A stretch of DNA of 64,000 bases, from NCBI RefSeq assembly GCF_037190085.1, contig NZ_JBBCJO010000011.1, forward strand, positions 1 through 64,000, given 5' to 3'. Of the stretch, positions 1-9,666 are shown one piece after another. The position numbers and the translations under genes were made by a program. The first letter of the stretch is position 1. Each line of letters starts with the position of its first letter. Source of the stretch: Gemmatimonas aurantiaca. Lineage in GTDB: Bacteria; Gemmatimonadota; Gemmatimonadetes; Gemmatimonadales; Gemmatimonadaceae. The notes below the pieces were generated by a model. It was not told the origin of the DNA, did not search any database, and saw nothing but the letters and a program-made list of their open reading frames with translations.

Positions 1-1
1 G

Positions 2-1525
2 CGCATGCGCGGCGTGCGCATCTTCGACATCTCGAACATCCGGGAGCCGAAGCTGGTGGCCAATGTGCAGACGTGCCGCGGCTCGCACACGCACACGGTG
101 CTCGAGGACCCGAAGGACAAGCAGAACGTCTACATCTACGTGTCCGGTTCGTCGGGCATCCGCTCCGCGGACGAGCTGGCCGGCTGCGCGGGTGATGCGG
201 CGAGCAACGATCCGAACTCGTCGCGCCTGCGCATCGAGATCATCAAGGTGCCGTTGGCCGATCCGAGCAAGGCGGCCGTGGTGGGCCGGGCGAACATCTT
301 CGCCGGTCTCTCGGACAACCCGCGTCACGGTCTCTCCGACGCCGACAAGGAAGCGGCGGCCAAGCAGCTCGCCGACGCGCGCGCGCGTGGTGGCTTCGTC
401 GCGAAGAACCCGCAGTCGGGGCTCGATCAGGTCGTACCGCCGCAGATCGTGCGTCCGCTGCTCGACAGCCTGGCCAAGGTGCGTGGGGCGTCCACGCCCA
501 ACGCCGCCGACTCGGCCGCGGCCCGTCCGCTCGTGCAGAACGCGCTCAACCGCATGTTCGCGAATGCCGCGGGTCCCAACGCCAGCAATGGCGCGATCAG
601 CGAGCGCTCGCAGTGCCACGACATCACGGTGTATCCGTCGCTCGGTCTGGCCGGCGGCGCGTGTGAAGGACATGGCCTGCTGCTCGACATCAGCAACCCG
701 GTCGCGCCGGTGCGTCTCGACGCCGTGGCCGACTCCAACTTCGCCTACTGGCACTCCGCCACGTTCAACAACGACGGCACGAAGATTCTCTTCTCCGACG
801 AGTGGGGCGGTGGCAGTGCACCGAAGTGCCGCGCGGGTGACAAGCACGAGTGGGGTGCCGACGCGATTTTCAACATCGTGAACCGCAAGATGGTGTTCCA
901 GAGCTACTACAAGATTCCCACCTACCAGACGTCGAACGAAAACTGCGTGGCGCACAACGGCTCGCTGATCCCGATCCCGGGCCGCGACGTGATGGTGCAG
1001 GCGTGGTATCAGGGCGGCATCTCGGTGTTCGACTGGACGGATGGCAAGGCGCCGAAGGAAATCGCGTCGTTCGACCGCGGTCCGGTGGACAGCACGCGTC
1101 TGGTGTCGGGTGGCTCGTGGTCGGTGTACTGGTACAACGGCAGCATCGTGAGCTCCGAGATCGCGCGTGGCATGGACGTGGTGGAGCTGGTGCCGAGCGA
1201 GCACATCTCGCAGAACGAGATCGATGCCGCGAAGACGGTGAAGTGGGACTATCTGAACGCGCAGGGGCAGCCGAAGATCGTGTGGCCGCCCAGCTTCGCG
1301 CTGGCGAAGGCGTTCACCGATCAGCTCGAGCGCAAGGGCTGCGCGGCGGGCACGGTGAGTGCGCTGCGGACGCAGATCGCGGCGGCGGAGAAGGCCAACG
1401 GCGCGGCGCGCAACGATGCGCTGGCCAAGGCGGTGAGTGATGCGGAAGGCGCGCGCAGCTGCGATGGCGCCAAGGTCGACATGCTCAAGAAGTCGCTGCA
1501 GGATCTCCGCGCGCTGGCGATGTAA
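2..1525 (+). CDS. LVIVD-repeat beta-propeller-like protein (5' end outside window)
   Basis: The reading frame is open from the first complete codon, and the first Met sits in the middle of a repeat (RGVRIFDISN), so the true start lies upstream. LVIVD-type repeats recur as GLLLDISNPVAPVRLDAV and GGISVFDWTDGKAPKEIASF, the signature of a surface or periplasmic beta-propeller family of unknown biochemical role. The C-terminal roughly 100 residues are Ala/Lys-rich and probably helical. Cys-containing segments (TCRGSHTHT, SQCHDITVYP, ENCVAHNGS) are consistent with an exported protein with disulfides. A strong hairpin follows the stop codon. The family call is confident; the function is unknown. Confidence 0.8.
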   Translation, partial: RMRGVRIFDISNIREPKLVANVQTCRGSHTHTVLEDPKDKQNVYIYVSGSSGIRSADELAGCAGDAASNDPNSSRLRIEIIKVPLADPSKAAVVGRANIFAGLSDNPRHGLSDADKEAAAKQLADARARGGFVAKNPQSGLDQVVPPQIVRPLLDSLAKVRGASTPNAADSAAARPLVQNALNRMFANAAGPNASNGAISERSQCHDITVYPSLGLAGGACEGHGLLLDISNPVAPVRLDAVADSNFAYWHSATFNNDGTKILFSDEWGGGSAPKCRAGDKHEWGADAIFNIVNRKMVFQSYYKIPTYQTSNENCVAHNGSLIPIPGRDVMVQAWYQGGISVFDWTDGKAPKEIASFDRGPVDSTRLVSGGSWSVYWYNGSIVSSEIARGMDVVELVPSEHISQNEIDAAKTVKWDYLNAQGQPKIVWPPSFALAKAFTDQLERKGCAAGTVSALRTQIAAAEKANGAARNDALAKAVSDAEGARSCDGAKVDMLKKSLQDLRALAM

Positions 1526-1553
1526 GCGCGGCGTCATCGCGACAGGCAGGAAA

Positions 1554-1589
1554 AACGGGCGATGCTTCCTGAGGGAAGCATCGCCCGTT
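1554..1589 (+). terminator. 16-bp perfect hairpin after the LVIVD gene
   Basis: A perfect 16-bp inverted repeat (1554-1569 and 1574-1589) with a 4-nt loop starts 28 nt after the stop codon at 1525. A run of five A precedes it and the T-run after it is weak, so it is a stable terminator-like hairpin rather than a classic U-tailed one. No leftward gene reads into it. Confidence 0.7.
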
Positions 1590-1792
1590 GTACATTCGGA
1601 ACTGGAAGAGGCGACGGCGGGAGTCGTGAACCACGCACAACGACCCTCGAGGGAAAGAAACAATCAATCATTGCATCAATGGTGCGACAGGCGCGGATTG
1701 CATCCGCGACGCTCTCCCGTCTTTGATGAGACGGACGGGTGGCTCCGTTTTCCCGGCCCCTCGGGTACATTGGCCGGACGCGCGCCATAACC

Positions 1793-2575
1793 ATGAGTCA
1801 GCTTACCGCCACCGAGAGACAGTTCCTGGAACTGTTGCCGACGATCGACCGGATCGCCGGGGCGTTGGCGCGTCATCGCCAGTTGTCCGATGCGGAGATC
1901 GACGATTTTGTGGCCCTGGTGCGGGCCCGGTTCGTGGAGACGCAATACGCCCCACTGGAGCAGCATCGGGGAGAAGCCCTGATGACCACGTATCTGCGGG
2001 TGGTCATCGGCCGGTGGCTGCAGGATCTGATCGTGGCGCGGGATGGTCGCTGGCGTCCAACGGCGGCGGCGTTGCGGCTGGGCCCGGTTGCCGTGCATCT
2101 GGAGCGCCTGGTCGATCGCGGATGCTCAGTGGATGAGGCCGTCGCGAAACTGATGACCGAAGGTGGTCACGGATACAACGCGAGCGAGCTGCGTGCGCTG
2201 TTGCACCAGCTTCCCCGCCGGCCGCCGATGCGCCCGAAGCTGGTGACCGAGGAGGATGCGCACAGCGTACCGGCCGGCGATCAGGACAATGCCGATGCTG
2301 TTCTGTCCGCGAAAGAGAGCGTTTCGGCATTTGAAATTGCCGGTCTGGCCCTCAAGGAGGCTCTCGCTGCATTGGACGAGGAAGATCGTCTCCTCGTGAC
2401 CATGCGGTATCTCGATGGTCACACGCTTGCGCACATTGCGCGTGTCCTGCACCTGGAGCAGAAGCCCCTGTATCGTCGACTGGAACGCGCCATGCGGTTC
2501 CTGCGGCAACGATTGGAAGCGGGTGGAATCAGGGCGGAGGACACGACGGATTGGCTCTCGCGGGTGAATCGGTGA
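1793..2575 (+). CDS. ECF-like sigma-70 family RNA polymerase sigma factor
   Basis: The C-terminal third reads as sigma region 4: AALDEEDRLLVTMRYLDGHT, then a helix-turn-helix (LAHIARVLHLEQKPLYRRLE) that would contact the -35 element. The N-terminal half (TERQFLELLPTIDRIAGALA, then RARFVETQY) fits a diverged region 2. ATG 1793 is preferred over the in-frame ATG at 1739, because the extra 18 residues look non-coding and sigma homology starts at TATERQ; no Shine-Dalgarno is evident. The next gene encodes a single-pass membrane protein of anti-sigma type, suggesting a signalling pair. Targets are unknown; the CHAT operon just downstream is one possibility. Confidence 0.75.
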   Translation: MSQLTATERQFLELLPTIDRIAGALARHRQLSDAEIDDFVALVRARFVETQYAPLEQHRGEALMTTYLRVVIGRWLQDLIVARDGRWRPTAAALRLGPVAVHLERLVDRGCSVDEAVAKLMTEGGHGYNASELRALLHQLPRRPPMRPKLVTEEDAHSVPAGDQDNADAVLSAKESVSAFEIAGLALKEALAALDEEDRLLVTMRYLDGHTLAHIARVLHLEQKPLYRRLERAMRFLRQRLEAGGIRAEDTTDWLSRVNR

Positions 2576-2690
2576 TGCCGATGATTTTTTCGGTGAAATT
2601 TTCTGAAACGGCGGTGAGAAACATGTTTCTGCGGTCCGTCAGAAAGTGTGGAAGGCATTGGGAACATGACAGAACATGCAAGGAGCAGCG

Positions 2691-3539
2691 GTGAACAAGC
2701 GGGCCGATACCCGAATGCTGTCTGACGCGGAAGAGGTGGCAGCATTGATCGACGGAACATTGCCGGAGGACCGGCGCCGGGCTTTGCTGGCCCGGCTGGC
2801 GGACGATCCTCAGTGGCGTGATGTCCTGATGATGGCGTGGGAGGTCGAAGCGCCGCAGCCTCTGCACGGGTTCGCCCCGCGCGTGAGGCGATGGCGCTGG
2901 ACCGTAGCGGCGGCGGCCGCGATGATCGGCGTGGTGGGCCTGTCCTATTGGACCCACATACAGATGTCGGCCGCAAAATCGCCGGTCCTGGCGCTTGCCC
3001 TGGTCGATCCGTCATTCATGGCCAACCCCTCGGGTGTTGCCGATGTCAGCCCGGCGATCACCCGCTGGACCCGTGTCCGTGCGGCGCAGCAGGTGCTGCC
3101 TACGCAGGCGTTGTCGGTACGGCTGGGGGCGCTGTCGGCGGCCGCCCTGCAGGCTTCACAGGGAAGAGACGGGGAACGTCTCGCTCTGTATCGCGAGGAC
3201 ATGCACGCGCTGCTGCGCCAGCTCCCCGGGAGCAGCCCATTGCTGGGCGCCCTGGACACGGCGAAGGATGCACCGGCATTGTTCGAGGTGTTGCAGAATC
3301 TGCGGGCGCTGGTGGATGGCGACGCCTTCGATGCCGGCGTCATGCTGGCGTTGTCGCACGCCCGGGTGGACATCGCTTCCGATCGCCTGACCACCTTGCT
3401 GACGCGGGATTCGGCCAACGATACCGAAGTGGCGCGGCTGCTGACCCGGCTGCACGACGCAGGGGCCATCAATGCCCCCGCGCCGAGTGCCGTTACGGTC
3501 GCAACGCTCGATTCCCTGCTGGTGCGTCTGGGACGCTGA
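2691..3539 (+). CDS. Single-pass membrane protein, candidate anti-sigma factor
   Basis: GTG 2691 is chosen because AAGGAG lies 5 nt upstream; the ATG at 2676 has no ribosome site. The N-terminal 50 residues (DAEEVAALIDGTLPEDRRR, then ALLARLADDPQWRDVLMMAW) have the acidic helical layout of anti-sigma cytoplasmic domains but lack the HxxxCxxC zinc motif. One transmembrane segment covers about residues 69-88, followed by about 190 helical, Ala/Leu-rich residues outside. The adjacent sigma gene and same orientation support an anti-sigma role, which remains an inference. Only 6 nt separate its stop from the convergent gene at 3546. Confidence 0.55.
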   Translation: MNKRADTRMLSDAEEVAALIDGTLPEDRRRALLARLADDPQWRDVLMMAWEVEAPQPLHGFAPRVRRWRWTVAAAAAMIGVVGLSYWTHIQMSAAKSPVLALALVDPSFMANPSGVADVSPAITRWTRVRAAQQVLPTQALSVRLGALSAAALQASQGRDGERLALYREDMHALLRQLPGSSPLLGALDTAKDAPALFEVLQNLRALVDGDAFDAGVMLALSHARVDIASDRLTTLLTRDSANDTEVARLLTRLHDAGAINAPAPSAVTVATLDSLLVRLGR

Positions 3540-3545
3540 GTGGCG

Positions 3546-4346
3546 TCAGGGGCCGCCCACGAAGGCGCCGGCGCACAACTTGTCTTCGAATTCGCCCACC
3601 GTTTGCACGTCATCCCCTCGAATCGTGTGATGAGGGATTGTGCGCGTCATGTAGTGCGGCACCGGTCGTGGCAGGGGAGAATCGGCGCGCTGCGTGAGCA
3701 GGTAGTTGGCGGCAAAGTCGTCGTCCGACCGGCTTTCCGTTGGACGCTGCCCCATGCGATCGGCCAGGGACAAGACCTGGATCACCAGCGTGATCGCGCC
3801 GTTCTTTGCGGCATCACCACGCAGGGTGATGGACTCCTGCTCACTGCCGTCACGCAGGGTGCGCGAAATGCTGACCACCTCACCCGTGAGCGGCGCGCTC
3901 CACGCTTCCCGATAGGTCAGCAGTAGATCCAAGTCGTCACCGCAGGCGGCGGGTCCCACCAGCGGAAATGCGCCGGGCGTCAGCATGCCGGCCGTGAGCT
4001 GCACGAGACCATTGACGGCATCCGGGCATTCCACGAAGGGGTCCTTGCGTGTCACGGGGGCGCCCTCTTCCGCACGCAGCCCCACGAGAAATGGCTGCGC
4101 CACGGTGGCCTTGGGCTGGGGGCGGGTCGCCTTGCGCAGATCCAGCTTCCAGTTGCGCAGATCCCAGTACACCGGCTTTCCATCTTCCGTATATGCACCG
4201 TCGATGTACAACGATGGATCGTGCGGTGCGATCCACTGTCCATCCGGAGACTTGGCGTGTTCCGCGACAGGGAACATCAACTCCCACCACGATCCACGAT
4301 CGACCCAGACTCCAAGTCCCTGATGGAACACGGTCATGACACTCAT
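3546..4346 (-). CDS. Hypothetical protein co-transcribed with the CHAT protease
   Basis: No family was recognised. The 266 residues have no signal peptide or transmembrane segment. The N-terminus is Trp/Phe-rich (VFHQGLGVWVDRGSWWELMF) and a central stretch, VVSISRTLRDGSEQESITLR, looks like beta structure. Its ATG lies 1 nt after the stop of the CHAT gene, with GAGGAG about 10 nt upstream inside that gene's end, so the two are very probably translationally coupled. That makes it a candidate partner or substrate of the CHAT protease, by context only. Confidence 0.65.
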   Translation of the reverse strand: MSVMTVFHQGLGVWVDRGSWWELMFPVAEHAKSPDGQWIAPHDPSLYIDGAYTEDGKPVYWDLRNWKLDLRKATRPQPKATVAQPFLVGLRAEEGAPVTRKDPFVECPDAVNGLVQLTAGMLTPGAFPLVGPAACGDDLDLLLTYREAWSAPLTGEVVSISRTLRDGSEQESITLRGDAAKNGAITLVIQVLSLADRMGQRPTESRSDDDFAANYLLTQRADSPLPRPVPHYMTRTIPHHTIRGDDVQTVGEFEDKLCAGAFVGGP

Positions 4347-4347
4347 G

Positions 4348-7300
4348 CTATTGCTCTCCTCGGCTCAGTATCTGAAACGCAGCCCACACGGATGGTGTGT
4401 TGCGTGTCGGGTCCGGATCATGGCGCAGGGCAAGCTGGGCCTGCCGCAATGCCGATACGGGGGATACGCCGGAGCGCAGGGCCTCGTGCAGCTTCTGCAT
4501 GAGGACGACCGTGGCATCGTCATCGATCGGCCAGCCGGCCGCGATGACATTGTGAACTCCGGCGCGATGCAACACACCCGCCAAGGACTCCAATCCACTC
4601 AAAGGCGTAACACGACCCACACGGGTGTCGCAGGCGGCGAGGATCATGAGTTGCACATCGGGCAGGCGATACGTGCTCAGCGCGCTCGCCCGGAACAATG
4701 AATCCCCCGTGGTGGTGGGAATACGCAGCGCCGATTGTTCCGGAATCTCATTGTCGATGATCGCATGTCCGGCAAAGTGCACGATGTCGGCCGACTGCAT
4801 GGCCTGTTGCAAGTCGGCATGCTCCGCAGTGGCCGTCGACACGACGCGCGCATACGCTCCCCAGATGGTGCGTAGTGTCGCCACTTCCTGTATAGCGCCT
4901 GGCAGGCGCGAAGCTCCCAGGCGTGGTGCGGCGTCGATGATCAGTGTGCGTGATGGATGGACCGTACGTTCCGTCAGTTGGATGGTCGCGATCCGACGGG
5001 ATGGGGTAAGAACGATTTCGTAATCGTCGACGAGATAGCGGAGTGATGCCGGGAGTGATGCCACGCCTTGCTGCTTCGCATGCAGCGCGGGCCAGGGAAC
5101 ACGCGTGGCGATGCCCTGGACATCTAGCACGAGGCGGGGAGCCGCATCGTGCTTCGGGAGAGCCGACAATCTCCGTTGCCACGGCGCGATCAGGGCGTCG
5201 TACATGACCGACAGCGCCTCGTCGTCGGTGCGGGTGACCAATGACTGCAGTGTCCGGGTCGTGATTGGCGACAGATCGATCCGGACCGTGCCCGGCGACT
5301 CCGGAGGCCTGGTGAACAACAGCACCGAGTCCCCGATCTGTCGCACGGCCAGCCACGAAGATGCGGCCGGTGATGATGGCGACCTGGTGTAGCCCAGCGA
5401 ATCGACCAGCGACAATCCACTGGCTACGGCAAGTGCCGCATTGGCCCGTTGCTGATGGAGCAGAGATCGGACCAACTGTTCCCGTGCGTTGCTCATCATC
5501 GCCACCAGCCGCGACTCGGCAAACACCGTGGCGTCACGTGTGCCACGCGCGCGATAGGCGGTCAGCACGCTGTCGAGTTCCAGTTGGGCGGCCGTGGTGT
5601 CTCCCGCGCGCAGTCGGGCCCGTCCCCGCAGTTGCCGGAGAGAAAGCAGGCGATTGGCATTGGGTTTCTGCTGCGCTACGCGTAACGCAGAATCCAGATA
5701 CGACAGGACCGCCTGCATGTCCGGTTTGCTCTGCAAGAGCTCCATCTGAGCGGAAAGCTCCTGGGCAAAATCCGTTGAGGCGGCACGAATGCTGGGCGGA
5801 CTTTCGGCGGCTACCCGCGCCGCATGTTCCACCGCGCTTTGCGCGAGAGCAATGGCCCTCTTACGCGCCGAGGGCAATGCGTACTCTGTGCGTGAAATGG
5901 CTTCCTGCGCCCGACGGTAGGCGTTGTCGAGGCGGGTACTCGGACGCAGTGTCCGCGCAGCGAGGAATTCGGTTTCCTCGGTCATGGCCGCGGCCGCATA
6001 TGATAGGCGATTGAGCTCGACACCCCGCTGCAACTGTCCGAACGCGCCCCAGCTTCGTATGACGATCGGTTGACGAGCGGCACGACGGGCTGCCCGCAAC
6101 CCGCTGAGCGCCGCGGCGTGGAGATTTCCCATCTGATTCTCCGCACCCACCCGCATGGCCGGCACCGCCACGGCACACTCTTCGTCATCGGCGGCCAGGC
6201 ATTCCTGCTCGAGCGTGATGAACAGCTCGCGCGCCTGCGCCTGCTCACGCGTGACCAGCTTCACGAGTGCGTCGAGCCAGGCCACCCGACGTTTCACCCA
6301 CGGGTATTCATCCGTGGCGTATCGGGGACCCTGCGTGGCCAGCACCTTCCGCGCCTCCTCGGGTGCGCTGCGTTGTGTCAGCAGCAGCGGCCCGAGATAC
6401 CACGTCCATGCCGGGAACGCTTTCATGAACGCGTGCTGGCGTTTCATCCGCGCCAGCGCGGAGTCCGCCTGCGTGAACTCCGACAGATAGAAGTGCGCCC
6501 AGTACTCGCCATACGCCACGAACCCTTCGGCGAGTTCACGGCGGGCCGTGGTGTCCACGGTGGTCAGTACGACCTGCTGCACGGCGCGGGGAGAATGGTG
6601 CCGGTCGGGGTCGTGGCTGGCACGAACGATCGTGTCCAGCTCCGCGAGTGCCTTGGCCGTGCCTTCGGCGTCGTCGGCCAGCCAGGCGCGGCCCCATGCC
6701 GGCGCCACCGTGCGCCAGACGTACTCCCGGGTGAAATCGAGCCATCGAGCCCGCCGGGCGTTGTGACCGGGGCTGCGCATGATGTCGTCGTCGCCCAGAT
6801 CGATCGTGGGGCGCGGGCGTCCGCTCACCTTCTCGTACCGCGCCCAGGCCGATTCCTGCGTGCGACGCAAGCCGATCCAGGTCGACGCGAGCGCACTGTT
6901 CCATGCCGCTGCCGCAGAGGTCGGTTCGATCACCAGGGCATGTTCGGCGGCATCCAGTGCTGTCAGCAGATCCATGCCATCACCATGACGCCTGTAGCGC
7001 AGCAACAACGCAGCAGATATATCAGACCAGATGTCGGAACCAGCGCGTGGGTCGCGCGAAGCCTCCTGGAGTGTGGACACCGCTCGCGCCAACACGGTGT
7101 CGTTGCTCACGCCGTACCAGAGGTCGATCAGCCCGCGGGTGTGCACGACTTCCAGGTTTGCCGGGGCGGTGTTGGCATTCTGAGGAAGTTCCGGGCCGAG
7201 GTCGACGGCCAGCGCCGTCAGGCGGCTGGTGGCGGCCGCATCGTCCCGCCGCGTGGTGCTGCCGCAGTCGGCCGCCGTCACTGTCGTGGTATCCGCAAAA

Positions 7301-7446
7301 ACGAAGTGATCGCAGTCCCGGCCGCCGCCGGTGGACAGCGCCACGGGAATTCCCCAGGACAGACCTTCCAGTCGATGCTGGGGGGTCTTGTCCTGACAGG
7401 CGGAGAGCGCGAGCAGCGCGAGGAACAGGAGCCGGGAAAATCGCAT
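4348..7446 (-). CDS. CHAT-domain caspase-like protease, lipoprotein with helical repeats
   Basis: Start at 7446 gives a lipoprotein signal (MRFSRLLFLALLALSAC); longer frames add 23 residues before it without purpose. Residues about 60-700 are TPR-like alpha-helical repeats. The C-terminal CHAT domain (Caspase HetF Associated with TPRs) shows the catalytic dyad: His in VHFAGHA (about H894) and Cys in LAACDTR (about C939), plus the conserved GVHNVIAAGWPIDDDAT segment. CHAT enzymes are cysteine endopeptidases, several of which cut dedicated partner proteins. Here the enzyme is predicted to be membrane-anchored outside the cytoplasm, and the gene 1 nt downstream is the obvious partner to test. 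An AGGA directly abuts the ATG, which is unusually close. Confidence 0.85.
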   Translation of the reverse strand: MRFSRLLFLALLALSACQDKTPQHRLEGLSWGIPVALSTGGGRDCDHFVFADTTTVTAADCGSTTRRDDAAATSRLTALAVDLGPELPQNANTAPANLEVVHTRGLIDLWYGVSNDTVLARAVSTLQEASRDPRAGSDIWSDISAALLLRYRRHGDGMDLLTALDAAEHALVIEPTSAAAAWNSALASTWIGLRRTQESAWARYEKVSGRPRPTIDLGDDDIMRSPGHNARRARWLDFTREYVWRTVAPAWGRAWLADDAEGTAKALAELDTIVRASHDPDRHHSPRAVQQVVLTTVDTTARRELAEGFVAYGEYWAHFYLSEFTQADSALARMKRQHAFMKAFPAWTWYLGPLLLTQRSAPEEARKVLATQGPRYATDEYPWVKRRVAWLDALVKLVTREQAQARELFITLEQECLAADDEECAVAVPAMRVGAENQMGNLHAAALSGLRAARRAARQPIVIRSWGAFGQLQRGVELNRLSYAAAAMTEETEFLAARTLRPSTRLDNAYRRAQEAISRTEYALPSARKRAIALAQSAVEHAARVAAESPPSIRAASTDFAQELSAQMELLQSKPDMQAVLSYLDSALRVAQQKPNANRLLSLRQLRGRARLRAGDTTAAQLELDSVLTAYRARGTRDATVFAESRLVAMMSNAREQLVRSLLHQQRANAALAVASGLSLVDSLGYTRSPSSPAASSWLAVRQIGDSVLLFTRPPESPGTVRIDLSPITTRTLQSLVTRTDDEALSVMYDALIAPWQRRLSALPKHDAAPRLVLDVQGIATRVPWPALHAKQQGVASLPASLRYLVDDYEIVLTPSRRIATIQLTERTVHPSRTLIIDAAPRLGASRLPGAIQEVATLRTIWGAYARVVSTATAEHADLQQAMQSADIVHFAGHAIIDNEIPEQSALRIPTTTGDSLFRASALSTYRLPDVQLMILAACDTRVGRVTPLSGLESLAGVLHRAGVHNVIAAGWPIDDDATVVLMQKLHEALRSGVSPVSALRQAQLALRHDPDPTRNTPSVWAAFQILSRGEQ

Positions 7447-7576
7447 TCCTGTGGAGTATGTCGGCCTCCACTCGAGCTCGCCACGGGAGACGGATCGGCT
7501 GCCGCCGTTTGCCAACCCGGGGCGGACCAGGGTGCGGGGTTGCCCGGTATGCGATCTCTGGCGGTTCAGGGAGGTC

Positions 7577-8575
7577 TCAGAAGGTCCAAGGCAGGAGCTG
7601 AACCTTCCGGGTGATCAGCACACGGGAGTGTCTCCCACCGATCACTCCGATCTTGGCGTTGCCCCAGGCGACATAGCCGCCGAATCTCGAAACCCCGTGG
7701 AACGGGGATTCCAGCGCCCCATCCTTCGCGCCGGCGGCCAACGCTCCCACGGTGATGTGTCCGGGGCGCAGAATGCCACCTTCCCGGCCGCCCCATCCCG
7801 GCTTCCAGATGTAGATGCGCAGCCCCGCTTCGGCCACGCTGATCGCGTCGCTGCGAATGCCTTTGCGCGGGAGACTGATCCAGGTCGGGACATACGCCGC
7901 GGACAATTCGAAACGGGACGGCGATTCATCGGACTGCGGGCCGAAGAACGGCAGCCACTGCGCGGCATAGTTGATGCCGACCTCCGCGAGATTGCGGGTG
8001 GGCGCATCGGGCCCATACTTGCGCTCGAACCGACGCAGTCGCTCGAGGCTTTCACTCAGCGACTGCCGGCGCCGCGCCGAGTTGAAGGCGTCGACGGGCA
8101 CGAAGAGCTCACGGGCGCGCGGCGCACCCGCCGCTTCGGCCAGCGGCCGGCGTATGGACTGTTCCGCGAGCGCGGCGAGCGTGTCGATGGCTGCGGCCTC
8201 GACGGGGGTGAGCGCCAGCACACGGCGCCGTGCCACGTCGGAAAATCGCGCGCGCTCGGCGACGAGATCGGGCAGCGGCCGGGCACCGATGTCCGGGCGC
8301 GTGAGTCGGGAGAGGACATCCTGCAGTTTGGCGTGCAGCGGCGGCGCGCTCGTGCGGGCATCGAGCAGCGAGTCGGCCGCGCGCATGGCCCGCACGAGCG
8401 AGTCGATCGTCTGACGGGCAAAGCGCGCCCGCAGACTGTCCGCGTTGGGAGCGGGTTGTCCTCCCAGCGAGGCGCGCGGTGCAATTGTCATCAACCCGAT
8501 GATGGCGCAGAAGACGAGGCTTCTCACGGCGCCTCTTGTTCCGCCGCTCACCACGCTTCGTGTGGCGCGGGTCAT
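7577..8575 (-). CDS. Secreted hypothetical protein
   Basis: ATG 8575 overlaps the TGA of the upstream hydrolase gene as ATGA, with GGAG 8 nt upstream, indicating translational coupling. A signal peptide covers roughly residues 15-38 (SLVFCAIIGLMTIAP). The middle is Arg/Ala-rich and helical (about residues 45-160). The C-terminal part (INYAAQWLPFFGPQSDESPS, then ELSAAYVPTWISLPRKGIR) has aromatic alternation suggestive of an envelope beta domain. No family was recognised. Co-transcription with a lipase-like hydrolase suggests an envelope or lipid-related context. Confidence 0.65.
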   Translation of the reverse strand: MTRATRSVVSGGTRGAVRSLVFCAIIGLMTIAPRASLGGQPAPNADSLRARFARQTIDSLVRAMRAADSLLDARTSAPPLHAKLQDVLSRLTRPDIGARPLPDLVAERARFSDVARRRVLALTPVEAAAIDTLAALAEQSIRRPLAEAAGAPRARELFVPVDAFNSARRRQSLSESLERLRRFERKYGPDAPTRNLAEVGINYAAQWLPFFGPQSDESPSRFELSAAYVPTWISLPRKGIRSDAISVAEAGLRIYIWKPGWGGREGGILRPGHITVGALAAGAKDGALESPFHGVSRFGGYVAWGNAKIGVIGGRHSRVLITRKVQLLPWTF

Positions 8576-9534
8576 GCCAGCCACTCCCGCAGCCGGGCCG
8601 CGTGACGCTCCACGTAACCTTCCCAGCTATGGGGATTGTCGAGTCCGAACAGCGGTGGCGCATCGGGTTGACGCGCGGCGCGGAACGTGGCGAGCAACGC
8701 CGCCGGTGAGTCGATGTGCAGCAATTCCTGATCGTCGATCACGGCGGCGAACTGCCCGTCCACGTTCATGTATCCCCAGTCCGCCTTGTGTCGGAAGAAA
8801 TAGCCGCCCACCGGATCGAGGGATCCCGTGATGGAGATCCATCGTTTCACGGAGGGGGTGAAACCGCCGAGCATGAGCGGTTCGCCGGGAATGGTCAACG
8901 CGTCGCCTTTCACCGAGTAGAGCCAGCGCCGGTTGGGTACGAGCGCGCCCATGCGATCGGCCACGGTGCGAATGAGCTGCACCGGTGACGCCATGAAGAT
9001 GACGTTCTCGAAGACGACTCCCTCCGAACCGGGGCGCAGCGCATGGGTGCCCATCACGGCGGCGTGGTGCAGCGCTTCGTAGGTGTGGAAGCAGCCGAGG
9101 GAGTGGCAGACGATGGAGAGGCGCCGCTCGAGGGGGTCGACACCGGAGTCCTCGGCGTCGAGCAGCATGCGTTTGATCTGCGCGAGAAAGGCATCGCGCA
9201 CGGCCGCACGCGCTTCGGCGATCAGCACCGGCCAGAGGACATCGCCGATGACTTCGGCCAGCGTCTCGCCGATCTCGTCGTCCTGTATGGAATCGGAGAG
9301 CGTCGTGACCGCCTGTTGCAGCAGCGTCCCGACGTCGAGTTTGTTCTTGACCCAGTCGTTGATCTGGTCGTACCAGAGCTGATAGATGACGGTGGAGTCG
9401 GCGGCGGGGCCCAATGCCGTCCGCACCCGCGTCAATAGCTCCTGGTAGTCCCCGGGTGCCGCGTTGCCGATGCCGTGTACGAGAAGAATGGCGCGATTGC
9501 TCTTCCACGACTGGCTCTGGGGACTCCACGGCAT
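8572..9534 (-). CDS. Alpha/beta-hydrolase (lipase-like)
   Basis: The N-terminal strand and oxyanion motif is AILLVHGIGN, and the nucleophile elbow is IVCHSLGCF (Ser between His and Leu), the layout of the alpha/beta-hydrolase fold. The catalytic His is probably one of those in the last 40 residues (DNPHSWEGYVERH). No signal peptide is seen, so a cytoplasmic serine hydrolase is predicted; the substrate is unknown. The ribosome site GAGGA lies 8 nt before ATG 9534. The gene overlaps the next one by 4 nt. Confidence 0.8.
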   Translation of the reverse strand: MPWSPQSQSWKSNRAILLVHGIGNAAPGDYQELLTRVRTALGPAADSTVIYQLWYDQINDWVKNKLDVGTLLQQAVTTLSDSIQDDEIGETLAEVIGDVLWPVLIAEARAAVRDAFLAQIKRMLLDAEDSGVDPLERRLSIVCHSLGCFHTYEALHHAAVMGTHALRPGSEGVVFENVIFMASPVQLIRTVADRMGALVPNRRWLYSVKGDALTIPGEPLMLGGFTPSVKRWISITGSLDPVGGYFFRHKADWGYMNVDGQFAAVIDDQELLHIDSPAALLATFRAARQPDAPPLFGLDNPHSWEGYVERHAARLREWLA

Positions 9535-9666
9535 GCCACGTTCCTCGCAGGCAAAAGCAGAAATGGTCGGGTGTCACATTCCCGGCACCATCGATTGCGG
9601 GATCATAGTCGATTCGCGGTGGGTGTACAGGAGAGACGTACCGATCCGTGATGATAGATTCCCGGT

